A DNA stretch of 64,000 bases. Origin: Bradyrhizobium japonicum USDA 6. Its GTDB lineage: Bacteria > Pseudomonadota > Alphaproteobacteria > Rhizobiales > Xanthobacteraceae. The translations under genes were made by a program, and so were the position numbers. The notes beneath the pieces were generated by a model that ran no database searches, had not been told where the DNA came from, and saw only the letters and a program-made list of their open reading frames with translations. Each line of letters opens with the position of its first letter. The stretch's first letter is position 1. This document shows, piece by piece, positions 8,273 through 17,652 of the stretch. The stretch covers positions 682,001-746,000 of the forward strand of contig NC_017249.1 of the NCBI RefSeq assembly GCF_000284375.1. Reading direction: 5' to 3'.

Positions 8273-9445
8273 TCAAGGCTCCGCCGCGATGCTGGCCCAG
8301 CAGGTGATGGCGCTACAGACCGTGCTCCAGCGGCCGAACCCCTTGTAGATCTGGGCGGCGATCTGCTCCTGCTGCTGCAGGGTGCCCTCGGCCTTGATCT
8401 GCGGATCGGAGACGTTGCGGATCGCGAGCCAGCGCGGCGCCTTGTCGCCCATCTCCTGCGCGACCAGGCCAAGGATGGCATCGCCCATTTCGGAGACGTC
8501 GCCGAGCCCCTGGAGATGGAAGTGGTCGTCCGAGGTGTCGAAGCCGAAGAAGTCGGTGGTGACCACGGAGGAGGACAGGCCGCTCGGCTTCACGACGAAG
8601 ATCTTCGGCGCCCTTGTATTGTCCTTCGGCAATTGCCCGGCATTGGCCTTGAACAGCGTCTTGGCCTGCGCGAACTTCTTCGTCACGGCGGATCTGCTAG
8701 AAAAATGATCCTGCGCGAACGGCTGCTTCTTGAACTTCGACAGGCAGTCGAAGCGAACGATCGGGCTGACGACGACGTCGCCGACCTCGAATTCCTTGCC
8801 GATGCCGCCGGCCGTGCCCGTGGTGATGACGAGCGTCGGCTGCACCTCGGTGATGATCTGGCGCCAGACGTCGATGTTCGGCAGTTGCGGGCCGTCCTGC
8901 GACATGTGCGAATCGGATTTGAAGATCACGACCTTCTTCTTGCCGATCGTGGTGGTCCAGTAGGTCCCGAGCCGTTTCAGCTCCTTGGCCGGACACCCGT
9001 TGCGCATCTTCTTGGAGATGGCCGCGTAATTATGCGTATAGGGTACGTAGTCGTTGCGGGAGTCCTTGCCCGGCGTCAGCACGCGGCTGAGGGCGTGGCC
9101 CTCGTCGACGGTCCAGGTCACGACCAGGACGTCGGCGCGCGGCAGCGGTCCCTTGCCGTTGCCCTTCGGCTTCGGCCCGGTTTGCGGCGCCAGCCCTTTC
9201 GGCCAGGCAATGTCGGTGAAGCGCGACAGCCCGGTCGAGGTCGAGAAGGCCATGAACTCGCGGCCCTCGCTCGACTCGGAATCGAAATCGATGATCTCGC
9301 GCCGAAAGTCTTCGGTCGTGACCTTCGCGGATCTCTTCACCGCGCCCTTGGCCACGCGTTTCACCACGAAGGTGTCGGGAGGGGGCGGCGTCGTGATCGG
9401 ATCAAAACCGAGATTTCTCTCAACCCATTTGCGGTCAGCACGCAT
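8273..9445 (-). CDS. Nucleoside phosphorylase / nucleosidase-fold protein
   Basis: Predicted enzyme of the PNP/MTAN superfamily, which splits the N-glycosidic bond of nucleosides or related nucleotides. In 390 residues, the core runs from about 100 to 370. TGTAGGIG is the glycine-rich phosphate/ribose loop, SEMGDA replaces the usual MEGAA ribose-binding glutamate motif, and RNVSDP carries the conserved base-contacting Asp of the RxISD motif. The N-terminal 95 residues are not recognised. No signal peptide. GGAGA lies 7 bases before ATG 9445. It is co-directional with the downstream subtilase and divergent from the sedolisin gene; such nucleosidase domains next to proteases occur in bacterial conflict systems, but here that is inference. 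Confidence 0.75.
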   Translation of the reverse strand: MRADRKWVERNLGFDPITTPPPPDTFVVKRVAKGAVKRSAKVTTEDFRREIIDFDSESSEGREFMAFSTSTGLSRFTDIAWPKGLAPQTGPKPKGNGKGPLPRADVLVVTWTVDEGHALSRVLTPGKDSRNDYVPYTHNYAAISKKMRNGCPAKELKRLGTYWTTTIGKKKVVIFKSDSHMSQDGPQLPNIDVWRQIITEVQPTLVITTGTAGGIGKEFEVGDVVVSPIVRFDCLSKFKKQPFAQDHFSSRSAVTKKFAQAKTLFKANAGQLPKDNTRAPKIFVVKPSGLSSSVVTTDFFGFDTSDDHFHLQGLGDVSEMGDAILGLVAQEMGDKAPRWLAIRNVSDPQIKAEGTLQQQEQIAAQIYKGFGRWSTVCSAITCWASIAAEP

Positions 9446-9732
9446 CGCATTGTCTCCGCCAAATTGATTTTCAGACGTCTGATTTTGACGAGCGTCTTCC
9501 GTTGGTCGGCCAGACAAGCCAACGGTTGCAATTTTAAATCGAAATCCTTGTCGCCGAATGGTCGTGAATATTGACCGATTCCGTGCCGATCCGAGCCAGT
9601 CGGATATTGCCCCTGCCAAATAAGAGGTTTCTGGAAAAAATATCGCTCAAATGCCTGAACCAATTTGGGCTTGAGATTACACCTATAGTTGAGGTGCGAC
9701 AATCTGTCTTCCAATCACAAACGGAGGAAGTC

Positions 9733-11376
9733 ATGGCAAGCTCGACCACGCGCGTGGCGCTGGCGAACAGCGCACGGAAATTGCCGAAGGGGGCCAAGCT
9801 CGTCGGCGCGGCCGACCCCAAGCAGGAAATCGAGATCAGCGTCCGCCTGCGCGCGAAGCGGGCCGACGATGAGCAGGTGATGGCGCTCGGCGCGCAACCG
9901 CCGCGCGAGCGCCAGTATCTCTCGCGTGCCGAGTTCGGCGCAGCGATGGGCGCGGACCCCGCCGACGTCGCCAAGATCGACGATTTCGCGCATCGCCACG
10001 ATCTCAACGTCAAGAGCGTGCATCTGGCGTCCCGCACCGTGAAGCTGACCGGCACGGTGAAGGCCATGAGCGCAGCCTTCGGCGTCAAGCTCAACAAGGT
10101 CAGGTACGAGGGCGCGACCCATCGCATGCGTAAAGGTAGCGTGCAGATCCCGGCGGAGCTCGCAGGTATCGTGGTCGGCGTGCACGGCCTGGACAACCGG
10201 CCGGTGGCGCAACCCCACTTCCGCCGCAAGCTGCCGCGGAAGGGCGCTGCCGCACGCGCCGCGCAGGGCGGCAGCTTCTCGGTCGATCAGATCGCCCAGC
10301 TCTACAATTTCCCGGGCGGCGAGACCGGCGCCGGCCAGTGCATCGCCATCATCGAGCTCAACGATATCGACCAGAAGGGCCATCCCACGGGCGCCGGCTA
10401 CAAAACGTCAGACCTGCGCACCTTCTTCAAGAGGGCGGGCATCCCGATGCCGAAGATCGCACCCGCGAGCGTCGACGGCGGCGCCAACAAGCCCGGCCAT
10501 TCCGACGCCGACGGCGAGGTCGTGCTCGACATCGAGGTGGCCGGTGCGATCGCGCCCGGCGCCAGGATCGTGGTCTATTTCGCCCCCAACACCACCAACG
10601 GCTTCATCGATGCGGTCAAGGCCGCCGTCCACGACACCGCGCGAAAACCTTCGGTGATCTCGATCAGCTGGGGCGGGCCGGAAGACCAGGAAGGCTCGCA
10701 GCAATTCGTCGACGGCCTGAACGAGGCGATCCGCGACGCCGCCGCGATGGGCGTCACCGTCTGCGTTGCCTCCGGCGACAATGGTTCGGCCGACATGGGC
10801 GCGGACTGGGACGGTAAGCCGCACGCAGATTTCCCGGCCTCGAGCCCGTTTGCACTGGCCTGCGGCGGCACCAATCTGAAGGCGCCGAACGGCCATATCA
10901 ACGAGGTGGTCTGGAACGGCGGGCCGCAGGGTGGCGCAGGCGGCGGTGGTGTTAGCGTCGTGTTCCCGCGGCCGCAATACCAGGCCCAGGCCCATGTGCC
11001 GAAATCACCGACGCATCACAACGGCCGCGGGGTGCCCGATGTTGCCGGCGATGCCGATCCCGCGACCGGCTACGAGATCTTCCTCAACGGCGTCGGCACC
11101 ACCATCGGCGGCACAAGTGCCGTGGCGCCGCTGATGGCGGGGTTGATCGCCCGCATCAACGAGGCGACGACGAAGAAATTCGGCAAGACCGTCGGCTTCA
11201 TCAACCCGCTGATCTACGCCGCGCACACGCAAGGCGTGTTCCGCGACATCACGGTCGGCAACAATGACATCACCGGCGATCTGCATGGCATGTACAAGGC
11301 CGGCCCCGGCTGGGATGCCTGCTCCGGCCTCGGCGTCCCCAACGGCGAAGCGCTGCAGAATTTGCTCTCGGCGTGA
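9733..11376 (+). CDS. Sedolisin-family (S53) serine-carboxyl peptidase
   Basis: Acid-type protease of 547 residues in the kumamolisin/sedolisin family. The N-terminal prodomain (about 25-160) contains the typical VKSVHLASRTVKLTGTV stretch. The catalytic domain (about 180-547) has Glu262 and Asp266 in GEVVLDIE, the oxyanion Asp349 in SGDNGSAD and the nucleophile Ser462 in GGTSAVAP. The C-terminal calcium site is visible around GWDACSGLGVPNG. As in the neighbouring subtilase, no signal peptide precedes the prodomain. ATG 9733 follows the strong site GGAGGAAG. It is transcribed divergently from the phosphorylase-subtilase pair across a 287-base gap that looks A/T-richer than its surroundings. 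Confidence 0.92.
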   Translation: MASSTTRVALANSARKLPKGAKLVGAADPKQEIEISVRLRAKRADDEQVMALGAQPPRERQYLSRAEFGAAMGADPADVAKIDDFAHRHDLNVKSVHLASRTVKLTGTVKAMSAAFGVKLNKVRYEGATHRMRKGSVQIPAELAGIVVGVHGLDNRPVAQPHFRRKLPRKGAAARAAQGGSFSVDQIAQLYNFPGGETGAGQCIAIIELNDIDQKGHPTGAGYKTSDLRTFFKRAGIPMPKIAPASVDGGANKPGHSDADGEVVLDIEVAGAIAPGARIVVYFAPNTTNGFIDAVKAAVHDTARKPSVISISWGGPEDQEGSQQFVDGLNEAIRDAAAMGVTVCVASGDNGSADMGADWDGKPHADFPASSPFALACGGTNLKAPNGHINEVVWNGGPQGGAGGGGVSVVFPRPQYQAQAHVPKSPTHHNGRGVPDVAGDADPATGYEIFLNGVGTTIGGTSAVAPLMAGLIARINEATTKKFGKTVGFINPLIYAAHTQGVFRDITVGNNDITGDLHGMYKAGPGWDACSGLGVPNGEALQNLLSA

Positions 11377-11410
11377 TCGGTTCTTCCCTCGCGGGAAGAG
11401 GCCTAACTCT

Positions 11411-11537
11411 CGTGTCCCGGACGCAGCGCGGCATGCAATGACGCGCTGCTGAGCCGGGACCCAGGAATTTGTGGCGAGATGTGCCCCGGCTCTGCGGCGC
11501 ACCGCGGAAGAAGCGCTGCACTGCGTCCGGGGCACAC
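11411..11537. repeat. Intergenic repeat with 'tgtcccgg/ccgggaca' palindromes
   Basis: Block containing GTGTCCCGGACGCAGCG, GAGCCGGGACCC, TGTGCCCCGG and TGCGTCCGGGGCACA. These are nested inverted motifs of a repeat type common between genes in Bradyrhizobium. It separates the convergent sedolisin and nikR genes and carries no gene. Confidence 0.65.
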
Positions 11538-11547
11538 AAGCTCCCAG

Positions 11548-11994
11548 CTACTCGTGCCGGTGCCCGTGCTTGCGCACCTTCGCCTGCTTCCCTTCACCCG
11601 TCGGGATCATCACCACGCGGCCGTAGCGGACGCCGCGTTCGGCGATGATGTGGTCGGCGAAATGCCTGACCTCGCCGGCGTCGCCGCGCAGCGCCGTCAT
11701 CTCCATGCAATTGTTGTCGTCGAGATGGACGTGCAGGGTGGCCAGCGCGAGGTCGTGGTGGCCGTGGAATTCCTGCACCAGGCGCTTCGAGAGATCACGC
11801 GCGGCGTGGTCGTAGACGTAGACGAGGCCGGCGACGCAGGGGCCGGTTTGCGCGGTGTCCTCGGTGCTCTGTTGCAGGCCGGCGCGCGCGAGGTCGCGGA
11901 TGATCTCGGAGCGGTTCTGGTAGCCGCGCGCTTCCGCCGCCGCGTCGATCTCGGCCAAAAGATCGTCCTCGATGGTGATCGTAATCCGCTGCAT
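11548..11994 (-). CDS. nikR: Nickel-responsive transcriptional regulator NikR
   Basis: Ribbon-helix-helix repressor of 148 residues that binds nickel through a C-terminal ACT-like domain and represses nickel uptake genes. The N-terminal strand MQRITITIEDDL and the helices after it give the DNA-binding part. His77, His88, His90 and Cys96 line up one residue later than the nickel ligands of E. coli NikR (76, 87, 89, 95). The start follows GGAGAGGA; upstream in-frame codons lie in repeat sequence. It is downstream of, and co-directional with, a copper-type ATPase gene, with 214 bases of palindromic repeat between them. No nickel transporter gene is in the window, so its target lies elsewhere. 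Confidence 0.9.
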   Translation of the reverse strand: MQRITITIEDDLLAEIDAAAEARGYQNRSEIIRDLARAGLQQSTEDTAQTGPCVAGLVYVYDHAARDLSKRLVQEFHGHHDLALATLHVHLDDNNCMEMTALRGDAGEVRHFADHIIAERGVRYGRVVMIPTGEGKQAKVRKHGHRHE

Positions 11995-12026
11995 CAGGTC
12001 CTCTCCGCGCGCACCGCTCTTGCTAC

Positions 12027-12200
12027 CTCGCCCCGCTTGCGGGGAGAGGTCGGAATTCAAGCGTAGCTTGAATTCCGGGTGAGGGGGACTCTCCACGAGT
12101 CCAATTGTCACCGTGGTCGCGGAAGCAGCCCCTCACCCCGCCCCTCTCAGTGCGAGCGAAGCTCGTCGCGGCCCCGTAAGAACGGGGCGAGGGAGCGCAC
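12027..12200. repeat. Two adjacent REP-like elements
   Basis: A first element (12027-12094) has CCCCGCTTGCGGGGAGAGGT, then the perfect palindrome GGAATTCAAGC/GCTTGAATTCC and GGTGAGGGGGACTCTCC. A second (12129-12200) has CCCCTCACCCCGCCCCTCTC and closes with GGGGCGAGGGAG. The same core, 'ctcccgcttgcgggga', recurs at 20.9, 21.3 and 32.6 kb. These fill the 214 bases between the copper ATPase gene and nikR. Confidence 0.7.
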
Positions 12201-12208
12201 CGTCATCC

Positions 12209-14674
12209 TCACAGCCGGGTCCCGCGCAGCCGCAGCGCATTCCCGACCACGCTCACCGAGGACAGCGCCATCGCCGCCGCGGCGATGATCGGGGACAGCA
12301 GGATACCGAACGCCGGATAGAGGATGCCGGCCGCGATCGGAATGCCGGCGGCGTTGTAGATGAAGGCGAAGAACAGGTTTTGCCGGATGTTGCTCATGGT
12401 CGCCTGCGACAGTTTTCGCGCACGCACGATGCCGGTGAGATCACCGCCCAGCAGGGTGACGCCGGCGCTCTCCATCGCCACGTCCGTGCCGGTGCCCATG
12501 GCGATGCCGACCTCGGCGGCCGCCAATGCGGGCGCGTCGTTGACGCCGTCGCCCGCCATCGCGACGCTGCGCCCGGCCTTTTGCAGCTTCGTCACCACCG
12601 CGCTCTTCTGGTCGGGCAGAACCTCGGCCTCGACCTCGGCGATACCGAGCCGGCGCGCCACCGCTTCCGCCGTCGTGCGATTGTCGCCGGTCAGCATGAT
12701 GACCTTGATGCCGTCATCGGCCAGCGCCTTCAGCGCTTCCGGGGTCGAGGCCTTGACTGGATCGGCGATCGCGAACAGGCCGGCCAGCTTGCCGTCCACA
12801 GCCATGTTGATCACGGTGGCGCCGTCCTGGCGCATCCGTTCGGCCTCGGCATCGAGCGCCCTGGTGTCGATGCCGATCGACCCCAGATATTTCGCGTTGC
12901 CGAGCACGATGCTCTTGCCGTCGATTTTTCCGGTCGCGCCCTTGCCCGTCGGCGAGTCGAACTGTTCGACCTGAGCGAGGGTGAGTTGCTTCTCTTTCGC
13001 GGCGCGCACGATGGCGTCGGCGAGGGGGTGCTCGCTGGCGCGCTCGACGCTGGCGGCAATGCGGAGGATGTCGTCCTCCGCAAAGCCGGCAGCCTGAACG
13101 ATCGCAACGACCTTCGGCTTGCCCTCGGTCAGCGTCCCGGTCTTGTCGACCACCAGCGTGTCGATCTTCTCCATCCGCTCCAGCGCCTCGGCGTTCTTGA
13201 TCAGGACGCCTGCCTGCGCGCCGCGGCCGACGCCGACCATGATCGACATCGGGGTCGCCAGGCCGAGTGCGCAGGGGCAGGCGATGATCAGCACGCTGAC
13301 GGCGGCAACGAGGCCGAACGCCAGCCGCGGCTCCGGTCCGAACCAGGCCCAGGCGGCAAAGGCGGCGATGGCGACGGCGATCACGGTCGGCACGAACCAG
13401 CCCGCGACCTGATCGGCCAGCCGCTGGATCGGTGCGCGCGAGCGCTGCGCGTCCGCAACCATCTGCACGATCTGCGACAGCAGCGTCTCGCGCCCGACCT
13501 TGTCGGCGCGCATGATGAAACCGCCGGACTGGTTGAGCGTCCCGGCGATCACTTTTGCGCCTGGCTCCTTGGTGACCGGCATCGATTCGCCGGTGACGAG
13601 GGATTCGTCGAGCGCGGAGCGTCCCTCGAGGATGATTCCGTCGACCGGCACCTTCTCGCCGGGGCGGACGCGCAAATGGTCGCCGGCGTGGAGCGCATCG
13701 ATCTCGACCTCGTGCTCGCCACCATCGGCATCGACGCGGCGCGCGGTCTTGGGCGCAAGCTGCAACAGCGCCTTGATCGCGCCCGACGTCGCGTCGCGGG
13801 CGCGCAGCTCCAGCACCTGCCCGAGCAGCACCAGCACGGTGATCACAGCGGCGGGCTCGAAATAGACGGCAACGGCGCCATCATGACCGCGGAAGGTCGC
13901 TGGGAAAATCTGCGGCACGACGGTCGCGACGACGCTGTAGACATAGGCGACGCCCGTGCCCATCGCGATCAGCGTGAACATGTTGAGGTTGCGGGTGACC
14001 AGAGACTGCCAGCCGCGGACGAAGAACGGCCAGCCGGCCCACAGCACGACGGGTGTGGCGAAGGCGAGCTGAATCCAGTTCGACAGCACCGGATCGATCC
14101 AGTCGTGAGGGCCGGCGAGATGGCCGCCCATCTCCAGCACCACCGCCGGCAGCGCCAGCGCGCCACCAATCCAGAACCGCCGCGTCATGTCGGCAAGCTC
14201 GGGATTGGGTCCGGTCTCCAGGCTCGCGACCTCCGGCTCCAGCGCCATGCCGCAGATCGGGCAGCTGCCGGGTCCGGCCTGGCGGATCTCCGGATGCATC
14301 GGACAGGTGTAGATCGTGCCTGCCGGCATCTCGGGTTCGGGCGCCTTCTCTCTTGCGAGATATTTTGCGGGATCGGCGGCGAATTTGGTGCGGCAGCCGG
14401 CCGAGCAGAAATGGAAGGCCTCGCCGTGATGCGTGTGGTGATGCTTCGAGGTCGCGGGATCGACCGTCATGCCGCAGACGGGATCGAGGACCTTGGTCGC
14501 GGCGGCGCCATGGTCATGCGCGTGATGCTTGGCATGATCGCCGTGTCCGCCGCAGCAGGAGGACGCTGCGGGCTTGTCGGCTGGCGGAGCAGCCTTGGGG
14601 GCTGCCTTGCCGGAACAGCCGCATCCGGAAGATGTTTCCGACGTGTGATGGTGCCCGTGGTCGGCGTCGTTCAT
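12209..14674 (-). CDS. Copper-translocating P1B-type ATPase (CopA-like)
   Basis: Inner-membrane heavy-metal exporter of 821 residues. The N-terminus is rich in His and Cys and lacks the usual HMA domain; instead it has a YHS metal-binding domain ([10 protein letters not shown]) and a CPMHPEI...CPICGM zinc-ribbon-like domain. The core shows the actuator loop TGESMPV, the copper-selective membrane motif CPCALG, the phosphorylation site DKTGTLTEG, the SEHPLA motif and TGDN plus [10 protein letters not shown] in the ATP domain. ATG 14674 is preferred because GGAG is 7 bases upstream; ATG 14680 is only one base from it. It is divergent from the csoR gene and shares an operator with it. Confidence 0.92.
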   Translation of the reverse strand: MNDADHGHHHTSETSSGCGCSGKAAPKAAPPADKPAASSCCGGHGDHAKHHAHDHGAAATKVLDPVCGMTVDPATSKHHHTHHGEAFHFCSAGCRTKFAADPAKYLAREKAPEPEMPAGTIYTCPMHPEIRQAGPGSCPICGMALEPEVASLETGPNPELADMTRRFWIGGALALPAVVLEMGGHLAGPHDWIDPVLSNWIQLAFATPVVLWAGWPFFVRGWQSLVTRNLNMFTLIAMGTGVAYVYSVVATVVPQIFPATFRGHDGAVAVYFEPAAVITVLVLLGQVLELRARDATSGAIKALLQLAPKTARRVDADGGEHEVEIDALHAGDHLRVRPGEKVPVDGIILEGRSALDESLVTGESMPVTKEPGAKVIAGTLNQSGGFIMRADKVGRETLLSQIVQMVADAQRSRAPIQRLADQVAGWFVPTVIAVAIAAFAAWAWFGPEPRLAFGLVAAVSVLIIACPCALGLATPMSIMVGVGRGAQAGVLIKNAEALERMEKIDTLVVDKTGTLTEGKPKVVAIVQAAGFAEDDILRIAASVERASEHPLADAIVRAAKEKQLTLAQVEQFDSPTGKGATGKIDGKSIVLGNAKYLGSIGIDTRALDAEAERMRQDGATVINMAVDGKLAGLFAIADPVKASTPEALKALADDGIKVIMLTGDNRTTAEAVARRLGIAEVEAEVLPDQKSAVVTKLQKAGRSVAMAGDGVNDAPALAAAEVGIAMGTGTDVAMESAGVTLLGGDLTGIVRARKLSQATMSNIRQNLFFAFIYNAAGIPIAAGILYPAFGILLSPIIAAAAMALSSVSVVGNALRLRGTRL

Positions 14675-14695
14675 TGCCATGCTCCGGCCTTGCAA

Positions 14696-14718
14696 TATAT
14701 ACCCTATGGGGGTATATA
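14696..14718. promoter_or_regulatory. CsoR-type operator in the copA/csoR divergent promoter
   Basis: Perfect 9-bp inverted repeat, TATATACCC (14696-14704) and GGGTATATA (14710-14718), with a 5-base centre. It matches the T-A-C-C-C...G-G-G-T-A architecture of CsoR/RcnR-family operators. It lies 21 bases before the ATPase start and 6 bases before the csoR start, and the TATATA ends could serve as -10 elements in both directions. Autoregulated, copper-inducible expression of both genes is the inference. Confidence 0.8.
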
Positions 14719-14724
14719 GAGCGC

Positions 14725-15006
14725 ATGCGCAAGGACATCAAGGCATCCGTCGGAAAACGTCTTGGCCGGATCGAGGGTCAGGTTCGCGGCCTCTCGAAGA
14801 TGGTCGAGGAGGACCGCTATTGCATCGACATCGTGACGCAGATCTCGGCCGTGCGTGCCGCGCTGCGCCGGGTCGAGGAAGAGGGTTCCTGGAAAACGGA
14901 TCACGTCGCCCATTGTGTCGAGCACGCGATCGCGAGCGGCGACAAGGCCGATCAGCGCGAGAAGATCGCGGAGCTGATGGCGGTGATCGGGCGGGCGGAA
15001 CGGTAG
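14725..15006 (+). CDS. csoR: CsoR-family copper-sensing repressor
   Basis: All-helical metal-sensing repressor of 93 residues (DUF156 family). The family start [13 protein letters not shown] is clear, and the copper ligand set is present: Cys33 in RYCIDI, His60 and Cys64 in HVAHC. This C-H-C pattern marks the copper-sensing CsoR branch rather than formaldehyde-sensing FrmR, which has other ligands. It is transcribed away from the P1B ATPase gene and the operator lies directly upstream, too close to leave room for a normal leader, so the transcript may be nearly leaderless. Expected to release DNA on binding Cu(I). Confidence 0.88.
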   Translation: MRKDIKASVGKRLGRIEGQVRGLSKMVEEDRYCIDIVTQISAVRAALRRVEEEGSWKTDHVAHCVEHAIASGDKADQREKIAELMAVIGRAER

Positions 15007-15017
15007 GCTCTCACCAT

Positions 15018-15090
15018 CGTCATTGCGAGGAGCGCAGCGACGGTGGAAAGAGCGGTGCAACGTCTCTCCCCGCGTTCGCGGGGACGACAG
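15018..15090. repeat. Intergenic repeat ('cgtcattgcgaggagcg' type)
   Basis: Short block starting CGTCATTGCGAGGAGCGCAG and ending with the CCCCGCG/CGCGGGG hairpin. It resembles a repeat widespread in Bradyrhizobium genomes. It lies between the convergent csoR and C92 hydrolase genes. Confidence 0.55.
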
Positions 15091-15095
15091 CGGGG

Positions 15096-16067
15096 CTACG
15101 CCGCCATCTCCTGCGCGCGTCCCCGCGCGCGGTACATCGCCAGTTCGTTCAGCAGCACAAAATGCTCGGAGCAGTTGGCGCCCATCTCGGCAGGCTGCGC
15201 GCTCACTTCTTCAGCCGGAACTTCAGCCGGCGCTTCTTCGTCAACCGTCTCAGGAACGAGCGGCGGCGCACGGAGCGTTTCTGGAAACACACTGAATGTG
15301 CCCGCTACCTCCTCGAGCGGCTTCTGCTTGTCGGCCCAGTGCAGCGCGGTGTAGTCGAAGCCGTGCACGATGGTGGGTTTGACGACTTCGAAATAGGGCG
15401 AGATGTCGAAGTCGCGGGGCATGTACAGCGAGGAATCGCGGATGTGCAGGATCTCGCGGCGGGCGGCGCGGCTGCCGGCCTTGGTGATCTTCGGCAGGAT
15501 CGGATAGCGCACGGCATCGAACGCCTGCGCGATCAGTGCCGAGCAGATGATTTTTGTCGGATCGCCCGATCCGATCGCGATCATGCGCCGTCGCCAGCGT
15601 TGCGGGATCGGCAGCGGGAACAGGAAGCGCATCAGGTCGATGATGTTCTTGGTGTCGTAGCCGAAGCCGATGCGGTTGATCGCATAGCGGCAGACCGTGG
15701 TGCGGTCCTCATAGGACAGCCCGACCGGGCGGCAGAGGCGGGTGTGATACGGGAAATATTTCGACAGCGGTGCCGAGGTGACGCCCTCGCCGATATTGGC
15801 TTCGATCAGCACGTGCGGCTCGCCGTTGGGCTCCGTGGCGCCCTCGACCGGACCGACATAGAGCGCGGCATGGGACCAGGTCGACTGCGTCAGATATTTG
15901 ATGATGCCGGAGATGCGGTTGTTGCCCTCGACCAGCAGCACGTCGCCGGGCTCGATGACGCCGCGCAGGTGCTCCGGGTCGCTCGGCGTGAACGGCTCGT
16001 AGCCCGGCACCTCCTTCGAGAGATACGCGGCAATCAGCTTGCCGACTGAGTCCAGAACCGTCCCCAT
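15096..16067 (-). CDS. YiiX-like permuted papain-fold (C92) amidase/hydrolase
   Basis: Protein of 323 residues fitting the YaeF/YiiX branch of the NlpC/P60 superfamily, in which the catalytic order is permuted. The His-bearing motif STWSHAALYVG (about residues 84-94) comes first and the Cys-bearing motif IICSALIAQAFD (about 195-206) later, as expected of the permuted fold. GDVLLVEGN just before the His motif is also typical. No signal peptide or lipobox is visible. The last 60 residues are rich in Glu, Pro and Ala and probably disordered. GGGGGAG lies 6-7 bases before ATG 16067. Substrate is unknown; related proteins act on lipids or peptidoglycan amides. Confidence 0.75.
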   Translation of the reverse strand: MGTVLDSVGKLIAAYLSKEVPGYEPFTPSDPEHLRGVIEPGDVLLVEGNNRISGIIKYLTQSTWSHAALYVGPVEGATEPNGEPHVLIEANIGEGVTSAPLSKYFPYHTRLCRPVGLSYEDRTTVCRYAINRIGFGYDTKNIIDLMRFLFPLPIPQRWRRRMIAIGSGDPTKIICSALIAQAFDAVRYPILPKITKAGSRAARREILHIRDSSLYMPRDFDISPYFEVVKPTIVHGFDYTALHWADKQKPLEEVAGTFSVFPETLRAPPLVPETVDEEAPAEVPAEEVSAQPAEMGANCSEHFVLLNELAMYRARGRAQEMAA

Positions 16068-16258
16068 TTCAAACTCCCCCACGGCCTTTTCCGGCCGTCT
16101 TTTTCCCTTCTCTATCATGGTCGAAACGTGTTGCAATTCGGTTCATCACTCTGTGAGATCAAGCACGATTGATTCACCATGATGGTTGCCGTGCAACACC
16201 AGATGCAGCAAGGTTCGCGGGCTGTTCCCGTTCGCCGCAAGTTCCCGGAAACCATGAC

Positions 16259-17647
16259 ATGACAATCACGCGCCGCGGCTTCCTATCGGCGACGGCGGCT
16301 CTTGCCGCGATGCCGGTCCTGCGCGCGACTGCCGCACCCCTGCCGCGCGAGGCCGACATTGTCGTGATCGGTGCGGGAGCGGCCGGAATTGCCGCGGCGC
16401 GGCGCATCATGGCGGCCAATCGCAAGGTCGTGGTCGTGGAAGCCGCATCCCAGATCGGGGGCCGCTGTATCACGGACAGCACGACCTTCGACGTGCCGTT
16501 CGATCGCGGCGCGCGCTGGATGCACAACCCCGAGACCAATTCGATGATCCGGCTGGCGCGCAGTGCCGGGCTCGACGTGCTGCCGGCACCGACCGGCCAG
16601 AAGATGCGTATCGGCCGCCGCAATGCGCGCGCGGGCGAGACCGAACAGTTCCTGGCGGCGCTGGTGCGCGCCAACCGCGCCATCGACGATGCCGCGCGCG
16701 GCAAGCTCGATACGGCCTGCGCCTCGGTGCTGCCGAAGGATCTCGGCGACTGGGCCGGTGCGGCCGAATTCGTGCTCGGTGCGAGCTTTGCGGGCAAAGA
16801 CCTCAAGGATCTGTCGGCGATCGACAAGGCGCGCGCGCAGGACCGCAATGCCGCGATCGCCTGCCGCCAGGGCCTGGGGACCCTGATCACCAGGCTCGGC
16901 GAACAGGCGCCGGTGGCGCTGTCGACGCCGGTGAGCAGGATTGCCTGGAGCAATCGCGATGTCAGCGTGGAGACGCCATCCGGCAGGATCGCCGCACGCG
17001 CCGCCATCGTCACGGTCTCGACCAATTTGCTGACGTCGGGCGCGATCAAGTTCGGGCCTGATATTCCCAAGCGCACGCTCGATGCCGCGTCGAAGCTCAC
17101 GCTCGGCAGCTACGATCGCATCGTGCTGCAACTGCCGGGTAATCCGCTGGGGCTCTCGCGCGACGACATCCTCATCGAGCAGAGTAATTCGACGCGCACG
17201 GCGCTGATGCTCGCCAATATCGGCGGCTCCTCACTGTGTTCGATCGATGTCGGCGGCTCGTTCGGCCGCGATCTCTCCGAGCAGGGCGAGAAGGCGATGG
17301 TCGCCTTCGCCAGGGAATGGATCGCGAAGCTGTTCGGCAGCGAAGCGGCCGCCACCGTGCAGAAGACCACCGCGACGCGTTGGAACGCCTCGCCTTTCGT
17401 GATGGGCGCGATGTCGGCATCCTCGCCCGGCGGGCAGCTCTCGCGAAAAATCCTGACCGAGCCGATCGGCAACATGTTTCTCGCCGGCGAAGCCACGCAC
17501 GAGACGCTGTGGGGCACCGTCGACGGCGCCTGGGAAAGCGGCGAGCGCGCGGCGGATGCGGCCTTGCGCAAGATCGGCGCGCTCAAGGACGAGTCGGCCG
17601 ACGTGCCGACGCAGTCGACGAAGAAGCGCCGCGCGCCGCGGCAGTAG
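16259..17647 (+). CDS. Tat-exported FAD-dependent amine oxidase family protein
   Basis: Flavoprotein of 462 residues. It starts with a twin-arginine signal (TITRRGFLSATAALAAMP), so it should be folded with FAD in the cytoplasm and exported. The Rossmann FAD-binding motif VIGAGAAGIAAARR is followed by E at the end of strand two (VVVVEAA) and IGGRC, the classic start of the monoamine oxidase family. The C-terminal FAD contact NMFLAGEATHE and the GTVDGAWESGERAA helix are also present. The substrate amine cannot be predicted. It stands alone; the tauE gene downstream is convergent, 5 bases away. An in-frame upstream extension would hide the Tat signal, so ATG 16259 is chosen. Confidence 0.88.
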   Translation: MTITRRGFLSATAALAAMPVLRATAAPLPREADIVVIGAGAAGIAAARRIMAANRKVVVVEAASQIGGRCITDSTTFDVPFDRGARWMHNPETNSMIRLARSAGLDVLPAPTGQKMRIGRRNARAGETEQFLAALVRANRAIDDAARGKLDTACASVLPKDLGDWAGAAEFVLGASFAGKDLKDLSAIDKARAQDRNAAIACRQGLGTLITRLGEQAPVALSTPVSRIAWSNRDVSVETPSGRIAARAAIVTVSTNLLTSGAIKFGPDIPKRTLDAASKLTLGSYDRIVLQLPGNPLGLSRDDILIEQSNSTRTALMLANIGGSSLCSIDVGGSFGRDLSEQGEKAMVAFAREWIAKLFGSEAAATVQKTTATRWNASPFVMGAMSASSPGGQLSRKILTEPIGNMFLAGEATHETLWGTVDGAWESGERAADAALRKIGALKDESADVPTQSTKKRRAPRQ

Positions 17648-17652
17648 GGCAA

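Noticed and set aside
12113..14719. Long open frame antisense to the copper ATPase gene (and similar ones over nth, fdhA and fdhB)
   Set aside because: These are mirror frames that high-GC codon usage leaves open. They have no family motif, no ribosome-binding site, and residue content that fits a shadow (Arg/His/Asp-rich).
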